A DNA stretch of 64,000 bases from Shewanella sp. Choline-02u-19 (GCF_002836205.1 NZ_PJBE01000010.1:186001-250000), one strand, 5' to 3'. Shown: positions 44,192 through 53,945, counted from the stretch's first letter. The notes: generated by a model not told the origin, from the letters alone. Made by a program: numbers and translations.

Positions 44192-45160
44192 ATGAATCTA
44201 AAACTTAGCGCTATTTTCCTGGGGCTAACACTGGTTGTTGCTTGTCAGTCGACAAGTAAGACGCCTGATTGGTACTTAGAGCCTATCGTGACAAATGCTG
44301 CGGAGTTAGTTGCTGTTGGTCAAGGCACATCTCTTGATAAAGCCAAGCAGAAGGCAATGAGTGCGCTGAATCAACAATTGTGGACTGAAGTTAAATCGAG
44401 TGGGCAGAGTCGCAATATAGCCAATGATATCAATGGTAAAGAGCATTATCAGCAACTTAATGATTTTAGTGTTAACACCAAAACATCGGCCGTTATCCTA
44501 AACGGCGTGACCTTTTCTAAAGCTCAGCAAGCGGGTGATACGTTTTACGTTGAAGCTAAAGTGGCTAAGGATAATGTTAAAGCTCAGCTAATGGCGGACG
44601 TTAAAAACTACAACGGACTAGCTCAATTTGAATTGGACACCTTAGCGCAAACTGACCCATTAGTTTGGTGGTTAAGAAATGTCGATGTGAGTGACCTTGA
44701 GAGCAACATGGCCAGCAGGTTATCAATGCTATCGGCTCTGTCATCAACAGAAAAAACACCTAACAATCTCATTCCTAAATTGAAAGCTAAAGTGGCTGAA
44801 GTGCACTCCGGCATTAAGGTCGTGATAGCTGCAAATCCACAAGATCGGTGGATGAAAAAGTCGATAACGGCTTATTTAACTAAGTATAAAATTCAGGTCG
44901 TTGACAGTGCTAAAAGTCATTTTAGCCACCAGCTTATTCTTGATACTGATTGGCGTAAGAGTCATATCTCCGATATGTACATCTCTACAGTGCAAGTGAA
45001 TCTTGTACTTAAAGATAGTCATAATTTAGTTGTTGCGAGTAACGAAATCATCGCCAACGCCAATTCAGTGACCAGTTTTGAGCGCGCCAATGAAGGTGCC
45101 TCACGCCATTTCTCTGCCAAATTAAAAGAGCAGAACTTTTGGAAAGCTTTAGGGCTTTAG
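44192..45160 (+). CDS. LPP20-family lipoprotein
   Basis: A 322-residue probable outer-membrane lipoprotein. The signal peptide ends in the lipobox LVVAC with Cys18 as the lipidated residue. Residues 26-130 match the LPP20 domain found in FlgP-type lipoproteins: PDWYLEP, LVAVGQGTSLDKAKQKAMSA. The C-terminal half is unique. AAGGA lies before the ATG. Confidence 0.85.
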   Translation: MNLKLSAIFLGLTLVVACQSTSKTPDWYLEPIVTNAAELVAVGQGTSLDKAKQKAMSALNQQLWTEVKSSGQSRNIANDINGKEHYQQLNDFSVNTKTSAVILNGVTFSKAQQAGDTFYVEAKVAKDNVKAQLMADVKNYNGLAQFELDTLAQTDPLVWWLRNVDVSDLESNMASRLSMLSALSSTEKTPNNLIPKLKAKVAEVHSGIKVVIAANPQDRWMKKSITAYLTKYKIQVVDSAKSHFSHQLILDTDWRKSHISDMYISTVQVNLVLKDSHNLVVASNEIIANANSVTSFERANEGASRHFSAKLKEQNFWKALGL

Positions 45161-45192
45161 TAAGATTTTTATAAATAAATATGGATATTGAT

Positions 45193-46233
45193 ATGTTAAA
45201 AAAAGCTTTTGTTGCCGTTGCCGTGTTAACTGCTATTACAGGGTGTAAGTCAACGGGTCCTAATGTTTGTTCTGCTTCAACACGAGTAGAGCTACCTGTC
45301 AGCAGTCATGTGGTTAAGGGAACTGCAAACACTAAGGTCATCATTTTTGAACCTGATCTTAAAGTTGACACCCGCACCGCTAAGAGTATTACAGCCTCTT
45401 TTCATCAGTCACTAAGCAAACAAGTCGATATGACGGGGTCAACAATTGTTGATCGAAGCTTAGCTACAAAATTGAAGTCAGAGTTACAGATTGCAGAAGC
45501 TAGCGGTCGATACAGCTCAGAAGGCGTGCCTATTGCTGATTTTGCTATTTTTACGGATATTGGTGTCGCAAATTTTTCTCGAGAATTTAGTGCTGCTCAT
45601 GAGTCTTACGATCCGATAAAAGATAAGCGCGTGATGGTTGCAGCGGCGTGTAACTTTGAGGCTAAAATCGAAGCTAGTACACGCGCTGTATCATTACCTG
45701 ACATGATAACGCTGGACCAAATTCAATTTGCAGGCGACAGCACCTACTCTTTTGATACCAATAACTCACGTTGTCCTATCTCTCAAGAGCAAATTAATAG
45801 CATGATTGCCGAAGCGGCTAAATATGCGGTGACACGTAACGATGATCTTAAGAACTTATTGGCGCCACGTGCCAGTGTTGTTGAAATGCGTCAATGTGAT
45901 GCTGGCACTATGGTGCGTATCGATATGGGAAGTCGCAGCGGTGTAGAACCTGAGTGGGAAGTTGATTTTATTACCCATGAGAAAGTGACTAACTATGCTG
46001 GTGAAATTGAAATTGAGACCAGCGGATACGGTGAAGGTGAGGTTATTAATAATGCCGAACATGGCATTAAACCAGATTATGCATGGGTTATGATCGATAA
46101 GGACATGGCGGGTAAAGTAAAGCGTGGCGATACCGTGAAAGTAAAGTTTGAAGATGACTGTAATGAAATGGGTTTTCTTTCTAGCTTGTGCCATAAAACA
46201 TCAGAATCAATGTCAAAAACATTTAGTTTTTAA
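45193..46233 (+). CDS. CsgG-like lipoprotein with FlgT-C-like tail
   Basis: A 346-residue lipoprotein; the lipobox is AITGC (Cys18 from the ATG at 45193, preceded by GGAT; an ATG four codons upstream at 45181 is less well placed). The N-terminal domain, with TKVIIFEPDLKVDTRTAKSI, and the later VVDRSLATKLKSEL-like region resemble the CsgG/LpoB fold. The last 100 residues contain VRIDMGSRSGVEPEWEVDF, YGEGEVINN and VKRGDTVKV, which resemble the C-terminal domain of Vibrio FlgT. These are pattern-based suggestions. Confidence 0.7.
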   Translation: MLKKAFVAVAVLTAITGCKSTGPNVCSASTRVELPVSSHVVKGTANTKVIIFEPDLKVDTRTAKSITASFHQSLSKQVDMTGSTIVDRSLATKLKSELQIAEASGRYSSEGVPIADFAIFTDIGVANFSREFSAAHESYDPIKDKRVMVAAACNFEAKIEASTRAVSLPDMITLDQIQFAGDSTYSFDTNNSRCPISQEQINSMIAEAAKYAVTRNDDLKNLLAPRASVVEMRQCDAGTMVRIDMGSRSGVEPEWEVDFITHEKVTNYAGEIEIETSGYGEGEVINNAEHGIKPDYAWVMIDKDMAGKVKRGDTVKVKFEDDCNEMGFLSSLCHKTSESMSKTFSF

Positions 46234-46242
46234 GGGAATAGA

Positions 46243-46839
46243 ATGAAAAAATTATTAATTACAACTGCTGTACTCGGATTGTTGGGTGGTTGTTCAAGTA
46301 ACGATACAGTTCAAAATGTTCAACAAATAGACTGTTTTTATCCTGATGCACCAACGGTAAGTGCACCTCGTTGGGTGTGCGATGTAATGCCTGAAGGCAT
46401 AGAGATGGGAGCTGTCGGTTATGCTAAGAAGAGCGTAGCGGGTTTAAGCATAATGCGTGATGTTGCCACTAACGATGCACGTGCAAGACTTGCTCAGCAG
46501 TTCGAGTCCAATGTAAATACACTGTTTAAGCAAGCGACGACAGCAAACATAGTGTCTACGACTGAAAGCGTGTCTGAAGAGGTAAATGAGTACTTTGAAT
46601 CTGTCACTAAAAACGTCACTAGCCGAACCTTGTCTAATAGCCGAGTGATTGTTACTCAGCGCAGCCCAGGTGGCGGACTTTATACGTTAGTGGGTATGGA
46701 TAAAGCAACTTATGATGAAAACATCGCAAAAGTTGTGACTGCAGCAAGTAAGAAAGATCCTGAATTATGGAACAAGTTTAATAATAAGAAAGCGGCTGAA
46801 GAGTTAGATGCAGTGCTTTCAACGTTACAAAAACTTTAG
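46243..46839 (+). CDS. LPP20-like lipoprotein
   Basis: A 198-residue lipoprotein with lipobox LLGGC (Cys17). After a variable linker it contains APRWVCDVMPEGIEMGAVGY and DVATNDARARLAQQFES, the LPP20 pattern, and RVIVTQRSPGGGLYTLVGM. It begins 9 bases after the previous stop, so it is translationally coupled. A hairpin follows. Confidence 0.78.
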   Translation: MKKLLITTAVLGLLGGCSSNDTVQNVQQIDCFYPDAPTVSAPRWVCDVMPEGIEMGAVGYAKKSVAGLSIMRDVATNDARARLAQQFESNVNTLFKQATTANIVSTTESVSEEVNEYFESVTKNVTSRTLSNSRVIVTQRSPGGGLYTLVGMDKATYDENIAKVVTAASKKDPELWNKFNNKKAAEELDAVLSTLQKL

Positions 46840-46852
46840 TATTTAGCAGGGA

Positions 46853-46879
46853 AAGAAGGAAGCGATTCGCTTCCTTCTT
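46853..46879 (+). terminator. Hairpin between the lipoprotein genes and the transglycosylase gene
   Basis: Near-perfect 13-base arms (46853-46865 and 46867-46879) with almost no loop and no good T run. It may attenuate rather than stop transcription into the MltC-like gene. Confidence 0.45.
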
Positions 46880-46929
46880 GCTTAAGGTTAAGTATTTTAC
46901 TTTTCAGGTAGTGACGAAAGGATTCAACA

Positions 46930-48261
46930 ATGAAAACTCGTTTAACAGGTTTGATGGCCTGCTTAATGTTGAGCGTGCCGTCAGTTTTTGCGGCTGATCG
47001 CTTTGCAGAGATAGATGCTGAAATCGATAAATCGAATTTTACTCAAGAGCAAAAGGATAAGGAATATCAAGATTTTGTTTTTGCGTATATGGCCGAATAT
47101 GAAAATTGGCGAGTCGAGTACTTAAAAGAGTTTGATGAATATCGAGCCGAAATCATCAAGAAATGGGGTGTTGGTGATGTATCCGAACGCCACAAAAATG
47201 TTGAGTATTCAGCGGATCAAACCGTAAAATCAATCATTGATTATGACAAAAATGAGGTATCGATCTCGATACTTGTTGATAGTAATACCTCTGATGAAGA
47301 TGCTAAAGCGGAGTTACAAAAGCAGATTGAGCTGCTTGTCGCTGTGCCAACGTCTAATGCGTCGAAAGTGATTATGTCAGTGGAGCCAAAAGCGATAGCC
47401 GCGGTTAATATCACGCCGGTGGCATTCTCAGCAGAGAATGAAAAAGAAGCTAAACAGGTCATTATTGAACAAACAAAAGCGCAATTAAGAGAGATAGATA
47501 AAGAGTCTGATAAGGCGCAGCTGACTAAAGCTGACAATTTATCTATTGATATGATTGAGCAAGTTTCTATTCAGAAAAAGAAAAAGCTAATTATTGTGGC
47601 CAAGGAGAGGCTCGTCGCAGTGGCAGATGATTACGATAAGCAAAGAGCGCAAAAGACGGCGACATTGACTGAAAAGAAGATCGTTGAGTACAAGGTTAAA
47701 TTGCCTAAGAATGGCCTTAGCTCACGAGCCAGTGCTGTGGTTGATTTTGCTCAAACGGAGGGTGAAAAATGGCATATTTCTTCAGCGCTGATCATGGCGG
47801 TTATTCACTCAGAATCGAGTTTCGACCCTAAAGCCACATCACCGATACCCGCTTATGGGCTAATGCAGATTGTCCCTACAACAGCAGGTTATGATGTAAA
47901 TCAGATCGTTAGGAAAATTAGCGAACCTATGTCTTCGGGGGATCTCTATGTTCCCGGCATCAATGTTGAAACAGGCGCTGCTTATCTTAATATTTTGGAT
48001 AAACGTTATCTTAAGTCTATTGAAAATGACGAGAGTCGACTGTATTGCATGATCGCAGCGTACAACACTGGCGCGGGTAATGTGGCGAAAGCTTTTAATG
48101 CTGATGGTGCTAGAAATATCAGAAGGGCTGCTAAAGTGATTAATAAGATGGCGCCAGATGAGGTTTATCAGCACTTGTTACATAATCTACCTTATGATGA
48201 GACTAAGCATTATCTTAAGAAGGTCAGTAGCCGAATTGAGCTTTATCAAAATAAGATCTAA
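46930..48261 (+). CDS. MltC-like murein transglycosylase (periplasmic)
   Basis: A 443-residue exported protein. The signal peptide ends SVFAA-DRF without a lipobox cysteine, unlike E. coli MltC, so it should be soluble in the periplasm. Residues 25-270 resemble the MltC N-terminal domain (DFVFAYMAEYENWRVEYLKE). The C-terminal SLT domain has the catalytic Glu in IMAVIHSESSFDPKA, then YGLMQIVP, and AAYNTGAGNVAKAF. It is likely to cleave peptidoglycan with release of anhydromuropeptides. Last gene of the envelope cluster, 90 bases after the third lipoprotein gene. Confidence 0.88.
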   Translation: MKTRLTGLMACLMLSVPSVFAADRFAEIDAEIDKSNFTQEQKDKEYQDFVFAYMAEYENWRVEYLKEFDEYRAEIIKKWGVGDVSERHKNVEYSADQTVKSIIDYDKNEVSISILVDSNTSDEDAKAELQKQIELLVAVPTSNASKVIMSVEPKAIAAVNITPVAFSAENEKEAKQVIIEQTKAQLREIDKESDKAQLTKADNLSIDMIEQVSIQKKKKLIIVAKERLVAVADDYDKQRAQKTATLTEKKIVEYKVKLPKNGLSSRASAVVDFAQTEGEKWHISSALIMAVIHSESSFDPKATSPIPAYGLMQIVPTTAGYDVNQIVRKISEPMSSGDLYVPGINVETGAAYLNILDKRYLKSIENDESRLYCMIAAYNTGAGNVAKAFNADGARNIRRAAKVINKMAPDEVYQHLLHNLPYDETKHYLKKVSSRIELYQNKI

Positions 48262-48290
48262 CCTGAATTAAGGCTGATAATTGAAACAAT

Positions 48291-48318
48291 AAAAAAGCCA
48301 GCGAATGCTGGCTTTTTT
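48291..48318. terminator. Bidirectional terminator between the transglycosylase gene and fadA
   Basis: AAAAAAGCCAGC, loop GAAT, GCTGGCTTTTTT: a perfect stem with A and T tracts on both sides, serving the two convergent genes. Confidence 0.95.
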
Positions 48319-48334
48319 GATCCGCGAAGAAAGC

Positions 48335-49498
48335 TTACGGACGTTCAAATATGGTTGCGATACCTTGGCCTAAACCAATACACATAGTTGCAAGACCATA
48401 TTTTGCATCTTTTGCTTCCATTAGATTGATAAGGGTCGTCGAGATACGCGTGCCTGAACAACCTAGCGGGTGACCCAATGCAATTGCGCCGCCGTTAAGG
48501 TTAATCTTCTCGTCGACAACATCCATCAAACCTAGCTCTTTAACGCAAGGGAGCGACTGTGCAGCAAAGGCTTCGTTGAGCTCAATAACGTCTAAGTCGT
48601 CAACCGTCAACCCAGCGCGAGCCAGAGCTTTCTTAGTTGCAGGTACTGGGCCGTAACCCATAATAGCGGCATCACAACCGGCAATCGCCATCGAACGAAT
48701 ACGCGCTCGAATAGGCAAACCGAGTGCTTTGGCTTTTTCTTCTTCCATCACCAACATGGCAGATGCGCCATCAGACAATGCAGATGAAGTACCTGCGGTA
48801 ACTGTGCCGTTGACAGGATCAAAAGCGGGGCGTAGTCCAGAGAGTGATTCCATTGATGTTTCAGGGCGGATCACTTCATCATGCTCAACTTTAATCAGTG
48901 CGCCGTCTGCGTCGTGGCCTTCAATGGCAACGATTTCATTGGCGAAGCGACCTTCAACCGTTGCAGCTTGTGCACGTTGATGTGAGCGTACTGCAAATGC
49001 ATCTTGCTGTTCACGGGTAATGCCATGCATTTTACCGAGCATCTCAGCGGTAAGGCCCATCATACCCGACGCTTTAGCGACGTTATTAGCAAGACCTGGG
49101 TGGAAGTCCACTCCATGGCTCATTGGTACGTGGCCCATGTGCTCAACACCACCGACGATAAACGTATCGCCTTGGCCTGTCATAATTGCACGGGCAGCTT
49201 GGTGAAGTGCATCCATTGATGAACCACACAGGCGGTTAATAGTAACAGCACCGACTTGCTTAGGAATACCTGCAAGTAGCGCAGCGTTACGTGCGATGTT
49301 GAAGCCTTGCTCAAGAGTTTGTTGTACACAACCCCATAGCACATCTTCAATGGTGTTCGGGTCAAGCTGAGGGTTACGCTCAAGCAGTGACTTCATGAGT
49401 TCAGCAGAAAGAGTTTCTGCACGTACATTTCTAAATACACCAGCCTTTGAGCGGCCCATTGGAGTACGAATGCAATCTACGATTACGGCATTTTTCAT
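48335..49498 (-). CDS. fadA: 3-ketoacyl-CoA thiolase FadA
   Basis: The thiolase of aerobic fatty-acid beta-oxidation. The nucleophilic cysteine is in NRLCGSSMDALHQ, and the second signature is NGGAIALGHPLGCSGTRI with the catalytic His and Cys. 387 residues is normal. It follows fadB by 18 bases. Confidence 0.99.
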   Translation of the reverse strand: MKNAVIVDCIRTPMGRSKAGVFRNVRAETLSAELMKSLLERNPQLDPNTIEDVLWGCVQQTLEQGFNIARNAALLAGIPKQVGAVTINRLCGSSMDALHQAARAIMTGQGDTFIVGGVEHMGHVPMSHGVDFHPGLANNVAKASGMMGLTAEMLGKMHGITREQQDAFAVRSHQRAQAATVEGRFANEIVAIEGHDADGALIKVEHDEVIRPETSMESLSGLRPAFDPVNGTVTAGTSSALSDGASAMLVMEEEKAKALGLPIRARIRSMAIAGCDAAIMGYGPVPATKKALARAGLTVDDLDVIELNEAFAAQSLPCVKELGLMDVVDEKINLNGGAIALGHPLGCSGTRISTTLINLMEAKDAKYGLATMCIGLGQGIATIFERP

Positions 49499-49516
49499 TG
49501 TTCTAATCCTTGCTGC

Positions 49517-51670
49517 TTAAGCCTGCTGGTAGTAGCTGCCATTGTTGGCGGCGAGTTCACGCATAGTGTCGGTTACTTGATATAGGCCACCTAGGTGAGC
49601 ATATTTGTCAGCGAGAGCGACAAAGTTAGCGACACCCATAGTATCTAGGTAACGGAATACACCGCCTCTAAATGGTGGGAAACCAAGGCCATAAACTAAG
49701 CCCATATCCGCTTCAGCAGGCGAAGCGATAATACCTTCTTCAAGACAGCGTACTGTCTCGATAATCATTGGGATCATTGTACGAGCGATGATCTCATCTG
49801 ACTCAAATGCTTTCTTCTCACCAAACTCAGCTTGCAGTAACGCATAGCTCGTTGGGTCTAAATCTTTCTTTGGCTTACCGCGACGGTCAACTGAATATTG
49901 GTAGAAGCCTTTGTTGTTCTTCTGACCAAAACGCTGGGCTTCAAACATAACGTCAATGGCATCTTTACCTGTTTTACCCATACGCTCTGGGAAACCTTCC
50001 GCCATAACGGCTTGAGCATGGTGACCCGTATCAAGGCCTACAACATCAAGTAAGTATGCAGGACCCATAGGCCAGCCAAACTGCTTCTCCATCACTTTAT
50101 CGATAGCCGCAAAGTCAGCGCCATCAGCGAGTAGGCCACTGAAGCCTGCAAAATATGGAAACAATACACGGTTAACGAAGAAACCAGGGCAGTCGTTAAC
50201 AACGATAGGGGTTTTACCCATCTTGCTGGCGTAAGCAACAACGGAAGCAATCGTTTCTTCAGAGCTGTTTTCGCCGCGAATAATTTCTACTAAAGGCATT
50301 TTGTGCACTGGGTTAAAGAAGTGCATCCCACAAAAGCGCTCAGGCTTTTTAAGGCTCTTAGCAAGTAGGTTGATTGAGATAGTCGAAGTATTTGAAGTGA
50401 TGATCGTATCTTCACTAACATGCTGCTCAACTTCTGCTAGCACCATCGATTTAACTTTTGGATGCTCAACAACGGCTTCAACAATAATATCAACCGCTTT
50501 AACGGGAGCGTAATCCAGCGTTGGGGTGATGTTATTGAGTACCACTGCCATTTTAGCAGGGGTAGAACGACCACGTTTAACTTGTGCGGTTAGCAGTTTA
50601 GATGCTTCGTTAAGGCCTAAATCTAGCGCAGGTTGCGCAATATCTTTCATCACAATTGGGGTGCCTTTACTTGCACTCTGGTAAGCAATACCCCCGCCCA
50701 TGATCCCAGCCCCTAATACTGCGGCTGAATTAACTTTCTTAGCAAGTTTGCCTGCTTTCTTGGCTTTACCTTTAACCAACTGGTCGTTTAGGAAAATACC
50801 AATCAGTGCTTGAGCTACTTCGGTTTTAGCCAGTTTCACAAAGGCTTGATGTTCAATTTTTAGTGCCGCAGCGCGATCGCATTGTGCCGCTTGCTCGATA
50901 ACACTGACGACAGCCATTGGTGCCGGGTAGTGTTTTCCTGCAACTTTAAAGACCATGCCTTTAGCGGTTGCAAATGACATCATCGCTTCAAGTTTTGGCA
51001 GTGTTAGTGGCGCTAGCTTTCTAGCTCGGCGCGTCTGCCAATCGAGCTTTTCTGCTATGGCATCTTTCAACATTCTAAGTGCTGCACTTTGCAGCTTTTC
51101 TGGTGCGACAAGCGCATCGATAGCACCAATTTTTAATGCGGCGTCTGGTCGCTGATCTTTGCCTGACGTGATCCACTCAAGGGCATTGTCTGCGCCGACT
51201 ACGCGAGGTAAGCGAACAGTGCCGCCAAAACCTGGAATGATGCCTAGCTTAGTTTCTGGTAGACCAATGCGAGCGGTGGTGTCTGCAACTCGGAAATCGG
51301 TGGCTAGAATGGTTTCACATCCAGCGCCGAGTGCAAATCCATTAATGGCTGAAATCGTCGGGAAAGGCAGATCTTCCAATTTGTTGAAAACAACATTAGC
51401 TTCTTCCAACCAAGACAGTAGTACTGAATCTTCTTCAGCAAAAAGCCCCAAGAATTCAGTAATGTCAGCACCAACAATAAATGCAGATTTTGCTGACGTT
51501 AGCATTAAACCTTTGATATTGTTATTTTGCTTAATGCTGTCGAGTGCAGCATTTAAAGAGTCGATGGTTTCTCTATCGAACTTATTGACCGAACCTTGTG
51601 CGTTAAAACACAAATGAGCGATATTGTCCTCAAGTAACTCAACCTCAATTGTAGGGCTTTGGTAGATCAT
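49517..51670 (-). CDS. fadB: Fatty-acid oxidation complex subunit alpha FadB
   Basis: A multifunctional enzyme: N-terminal enoyl-CoA hydratase/isomerase (residues 1 to about 190, with INGFALGAGCETILATDFRV and IPGFGGTVRLPRV), then 3-hydroxyacyl-CoA dehydrogenase starting with the NAD motif AAVLGAGIMGGGIAY, and a C-terminal domain. The 717 residues fit. It is the first gene of fadBA; a possible PsrA-type site lies 147 bases upstream. Confidence 0.99.
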   Translation of the reverse strand: MIYQSPTIEVELLEDNIAHLCFNAQGSVNKFDRETIDSLNAALDSIKQNNNIKGLMLTSAKSAFIVGADITEFLGLFAEEDSVLLSWLEEANVVFNKLEDLPFPTISAINGFALGAGCETILATDFRVADTTARIGLPETKLGIIPGFGGTVRLPRVVGADNALEWITSGKDQRPDAALKIGAIDALVAPEKLQSAALRMLKDAIAEKLDWQTRRARKLAPLTLPKLEAMMSFATAKGMVFKVAGKHYPAPMAVVSVIEQAAQCDRAAALKIEHQAFVKLAKTEVAQALIGIFLNDQLVKGKAKKAGKLAKKVNSAAVLGAGIMGGGIAYQSASKGTPIVMKDIAQPALDLGLNEASKLLTAQVKRGRSTPAKMAVVLNNITPTLDYAPVKAVDIIVEAVVEHPKVKSMVLAEVEQHVSEDTIITSNTSTISINLLAKSLKKPERFCGMHFFNPVHKMPLVEIIRGENSSEETIASVVAYASKMGKTPIVVNDCPGFFVNRVLFPYFAGFSGLLADGADFAAIDKVMEKQFGWPMGPAYLLDVVGLDTGHHAQAVMAEGFPERMGKTGKDAIDVMFEAQRFGQKNNKGFYQYSVDRRGKPKKDLDPTSYALLQAEFGEKKAFESDEIIARTMIPMIIETVRCLEEGIIASPAEADMGLVYGLGFPPFRGGVFRYLDTMGVANFVALADKYAHLGGLYQVTDTMRELAANNGSYYQQA

Positions 51671-52202
51671 TGCTTGCTTCCTTATAGCTTAAGTTAAATA
51701 TCCACTCTTACTTTTGTGAGTAAATATAACTCTCTTCTTCACAGCAGCTTCGGCCATCATTTGACCAGTTGTTGCTCAGTGTGCGACTAATCACATTAAA
51801 TTACAACACCCAATTTAAACGACCGTTTTGTTTTTGCTTGTGCGTTACCATTAATGGTTTTATATCAGTGGTTTAATGTGATTGTTTTGTGTGTGCCTCT
51901 TGTTTTAACCTAAAACTATAGTGTTAAAATAGGTATTAAATGTTTGAAGTGCTAAATTTTTATATTAAATAAACCAGGGTGTACGCTTTCTCATTTGTAA
52001 ATCACTCTGGTTAGAGCTGCTGTGATTAAAGCGCGACTTTTTTGTTATCAGCGCAACAACTTTACGTGGTTTTTGGTGGAGGCATCCGCTGATAGTTAAG
52101 CCAAAAAATAAGATTTAGAGGGGATTGCTGAATATGTATTTAATGCTCAGGGCGATAGTGCTAAATCCAAGCGCAGAATGACCTGTTTATAGGCAATAGA
52201 CT
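51671..52202. other. Gene-free stretch upstream of fadB
   Basis: Contains the putative fatty-acid regulator site at 51817 and AT-rich sequence around 51940-51975. No gene recognised. With the following short frame it makes up the 895-base gap before pepQ. Confidence 0.45.
51817..51828. promoter_or_regulatory. Possible PsrA-type operator of fadBA
   Basis: AAACGACCGTTT fits the PsrA pattern of AAAC and GTTT half-sites four bases apart, as I remember it. Its place upstream of the fad operon supports the idea; other regulators are possible. Confidence 0.35.
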
Positions 52203-52361
52203 TCATTGAAAACGCAGCTCAGGTAAGAGTGCTATACCGCTATGATTTGGAATATGCCAGTCAATACGCTGAACTGCCAATATCGATTGAGTGATTTGCG
52301 GATTAAAGTCAAATGATGGGCGTGCTGCCTGTAAATCTGGATGTTTGACGCTTATATGCAT
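52203..52361 (-). pseudogene. Short coding-like frame, possible gene remnant
   Basis: A 52-codon frame from ATG 52361 contains SVKHPDLQAARPSFDFNPQI and later QRIDWHIPNHSGIALLPELR; the composition looks protein-like. The frame continues upstream for ten codons (NLANSSLL) before a stop, and a neighbouring frame there reads HPALKGVVKAKLSKLL. There is no ribosome binding site. I do not recognise the protein. It may be the tail of a degraded gene. Confidence 0.3.
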
Positions 52362-52565
52362 TAAAAGTGAGGAGTTTGCTAAGTTTAGCCTTCACTACGC
52401 CTTTTAATGCCGGATGAATATTATCCCTTTACCTATGCCTTTATACATCTCTGTAAACATGCTTTTTTAGGGGCAGTCCTACTGCGACAAATCTAGAGTT
52501 TTACCGACCTTGTGATAGACTGAGCCAACGTCGATACCAGACTATATAACAATAAGGTAACCCTC

Positions 52566-53888
52566 ATGGAACAGTTAGCGCATCTTTATCGTGACCATAT
52601 TAGCGAGTTAAGTCGCCGCGTGGCTGATATCACTTCACGTGAAAACTTGTCAGGTCTAGTGATCCACTCTGGCCAACTACATCGACAGTTTTTAGATGAC
52701 ATGGACTATCCGTTTAAGGTTAATCCTCATTTTAAAGCTTGGTTACCGGTGACGGATAATCCCAACTCTTGGTTAGTGGTTAATGGTCGAGATAAGCCTA
52801 CTCTCATTTTTTATCGTCCTGTTGATTTCTGGCATAAGGTTGCAGATAAACCAACGGACTTTTGGGCTGAGCATGTCGATATTAAATACCTTACCAAAGC
52901 CGATAAAGTCGCAGAGTTGTTGCCAAAAGATATCAATGATTGGGCCTATATTGGTGAGCATTTAGATGTTGCTGATGTACTTGGGTTTACAAGACGCAAT
53001 CCAGATTCAGTCTTAAGTTATCTTAACTACCATAGAGCCAATAAAACGGCCTATGAGTTAGCTTGTATGAGAAAGGCTAACGACATCGCAGTCACCGGGC
53101 ATCAAGCTGCAAAGACGGCTTTTTACAATGGCGGCAGCGAATTTGAAATCCTGCAAGTCTACCTCAGCGCTATCGCGCAAGGTGAAAACCAAGTGCCATA
53201 CGGTAGTATTGTGGCATTAAATGAAAATGCGGCGATATTGCATTACACCGCACTTGAACAAACAACACCGGCACATAGGCACTCATTTTTGATTGATGCA
53301 GGGGCTAATTTTCATGGTTATGCGTCAGATATCACTCGAACTTACGCATTTGAAAAAAATATTTTCGATGATCTGATCACCGCGATAGACACCATGCAGC
53401 AGCAGATCATTACCATGATGAAACCCGGGGTTAATTACGCCGATTTACACGTTGCGACGCATTATAAACTCGCGCAAATACTGATTGATTTTGATATCGT
53501 TTCAGGTGATATAAATGGTTTGGTTGAGCAAGGGATCACCAGTGTCTTTTTCCCTCATGGGCTAGGGCATATGCTTGGTTTACAGGTTCATGATATGGGG
53601 GGATTCCTTGCGGATGAGAAAGGCACCCATATTGCTTCGCCTGATGCGCACCCATTTTTGCGTTGTACCCGCACTTTAGCTGAAAACCAAGTGTTAACGA
53701 TTGAGCCCGGTGTTTATATTATCGACTCTTTGTTGAATGAGTTGAAGCAAGATAAGCGTCAGCAACAGATAAACTGGGACACGGTTGATATATTGCGTCC
53801 TTTTGGCGGGATACGTATTGAAGATAACGTGATCGTACATAGCGACCGTACTGAAAATATGACACGAAACTTTGGGCTTAATCGGTAA
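52566..53888 (+). CDS. pepQ: Xaa-Pro dipeptidase PepQ
   Basis: A pita-bread-fold metallopeptidase that splits X-Pro dipeptides and can hydrolyse organophosphates. Metal-ligand segments are DAGANFHGYASDITRTYAF, FPHGLGHMLGLQVHDMGG, TIEPGVYI and GGIRIEDNVIV. At 440 residues it has the normal length. The start is ATG after AAGGTAA. It heads the pepQ-yigZ-trkH-hemG order known from E. coli. Confidence 0.98.
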   Translation: MEQLAHLYRDHISELSRRVADITSRENLSGLVIHSGQLHRQFLDDMDYPFKVNPHFKAWLPVTDNPNSWLVVNGRDKPTLIFYRPVDFWHKVADKPTDFWAEHVDIKYLTKADKVAELLPKDINDWAYIGEHLDVADVLGFTRRNPDSVLSYLNYHRANKTAYELACMRKANDIAVTGHQAAKTAFYNGGSEFEILQVYLSAIAQGENQVPYGSIVALNENAAILHYTALEQTTPAHRHSFLIDAGANFHGYASDITRTYAFEKNIFDDLITAIDTMQQQIITMMKPGVNYADLHVATHYKLAQILIDFDIVSGDINGLVEQGITSVFFPHGLGHMLGLQVHDMGGFLADEKGTHIASPDAHPFLRCTRTLAENQVLTIEPGVYIIDSLLNELKQDKRQQQINWDTVDILRPFGGIRIEDNVIVHSDRTENMTRNFGLNR

Positions 53889-53945
53889 CGTTATGCGTTG
53901 TCCTAGTCCAATATTAATCCTAAGAACTTCAATGAGTCGTTTATT

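Noticed and set aside
52637..52652. TTCACGTGAAAA as a further parS site
   Set aside because: Only the central CACGTG and a few flanking bases fit; about 11 of 16 positions match, which is expected by chance.
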